Shown: one piece after another, positions 12,760 through 12,905 of the stretch
Position numbering within the stretch: the first letter of the stretch is position 1
Layout: each line of letters begins with the position of its first letter
NCBI GenBank assembly: GCA_026396455.1
Contig: JAPLWT010000007.1
Coordinates: 1-12,905, forward strand
Source: Microcaldota archaeon
GTDB lineage: Archaea > Micrarchaeota > Micrarchaeia > Burarchaeales > Fermentimicrarchaeaceae
Reading direction: 5' to 3'
DNA length: 12,905 nt
Made by a program: the position numbers and the translations under genes
Notes under the pieces: generated by a model
What the model was told of the DNA's origin: nothing
Database searches by the model: none
Seen by the model: the letters and a program-made list of their open reading frames with translations, nothing else

Positions 12760-12905
12760 TTGAAACTCCATGTAATCAAAAAGGATAAGAATTTTCTTGA
12801 GGTAGTGCTTGAAGGCGAGGAGCACAGCTTCCCGAACCTGCTGAGGGAGACTCTGCTTGAGGATGATGACATTGAATTCGCTTCCTATGTGATGGAGCAT
12901 CCGCA
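12760..12905 (+). CDS. rpoL: RNA polymerase subunit L (Rpb11-like), cut by the window edge
   Basis: The first 48 codons of a gene that runs off the right edge. The translation KLHVIKKDKNFLEVVLEGEE, followed by HSFPNLLRETLLEDDDIEFASYVMEHP, matches archaeal RpoL, including the N-LLR-LL-DD and Y-EHP positions. RpoL pairs with subunit D to form the alpha-like assembly platform of RNA polymerase. The start is a TTG at 12760: no ATG or GTG suits the position, and GAGGTGAGG at 12749-12757 is a near-perfect ribosome binding site overlapping the csl4 stop. About half of the expected 90-100 residues are visible. Confidence 0.92.
   Translation, partial: MKLHVIKKDKNFLEVVLEGEEHSFPNLLRETLLEDDDIEFASYVMEHP

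Noticed and set aside
12427..12900. Open frame of 157 codons on the minus strand
   Set aside because: Antisense of csl4 and rpoL, which are both clearly recognisable on the plus strand.
1..12905. tRNA, rRNA, CRISPR array, insertion sequence or defence island
   Set aside because: I saw no T-loop-like GGTTCGA pattern in a clover-leaf context, no regularly spaced repeats, no transposase or integrase motifs, and no known defence genes.

Overview
The window reads as archaeal chromosome. The evidence is a membrane-anchored archaeal LonB protease, a DUF373 membrane protein, a class III (QxxxE) signal-peptide pilin, exosome subunit Csl4, RNA polymerase subunit L, a TFIIB-like protein, and AT-rich TATA boxes of the TTTAWATA type about 25-28 bp upstream of start codons. 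Codon use is AGG/AGA-rich and the base composition looks moderate throughout. Such gene sets occur in Euryarchaeota and DPANN-type lineages; I cannot place the organism more precisely from sequence alone. I see no rRNA, tRNA, CRISPR array, transposase or phage gene.

Layout. Positions 30-1794 (minus): a divergent beta-carbonic-anhydrase-like protein and upstream of it an endonuclease III (nth). Divergent from nth at 1830-1979 is a 49-residue cysteine-rich zinc-finger gene. Positions 2017-3288 (minus): an APC-family amino acid permease. Positions 3433-4095 (plus): a TFIIB-like protein with two cyclin-like repeats and no zinc ribbon, preceded by an 8+8 bp inverted repeat. Positions 4117-6561 (minus): a large SF2 helicase of the MrfA/Hrq1 type with a C-terminal cysteine cluster, and upstream of it a small glycine-rich membrane protein. 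Positions 6630-8118 (minus): a class I/II aminotransferase followed 1 nt later by an unrecognised 87-residue protein. Positions 8249-10174 (plus): LonB, whose stop codon directly abuts that of the convergent DUF373 gene (10175-11395, minus). Positions 11528-12007 (plus): a pilin-like class III signal-peptide protein with a T-rich terminator. Positions 12195-12905 (plus): csl4 followed by rpoL, which runs off the right edge.

Most of this is housekeeping: DNA repair (nth, helicase), proteolysis (LonB), RNA decay and transcription (csl4, rpoL), transport and amino acid metabolism. Translation appears mixed. Several genes have a TATA box so close to the start that their mRNAs should be leaderless (the carbonic-anhydrase-like gene, permease, zinc finger, helicase). 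Others carry a GGTGA or GAGGTG-like ribosome binding site (small membrane protein, pilin, csl4, rpoL). Promoter position argues for shortening three starts: carbonic-anhydrase-like protein to 1052, permease to 3288 and TFIIB-like protein to 3433. I found no convincing multi-gene novel system. The points most worth a second look are the ribbon-less TFIIB-like protein with its operator-like repeat, the His-for-Cys change in the endonuclease III iron-sulphur site, the enlarged carbonic-anhydrase-like protein, and the unannotated zinc-finger gene with overlapping divergent promoters.
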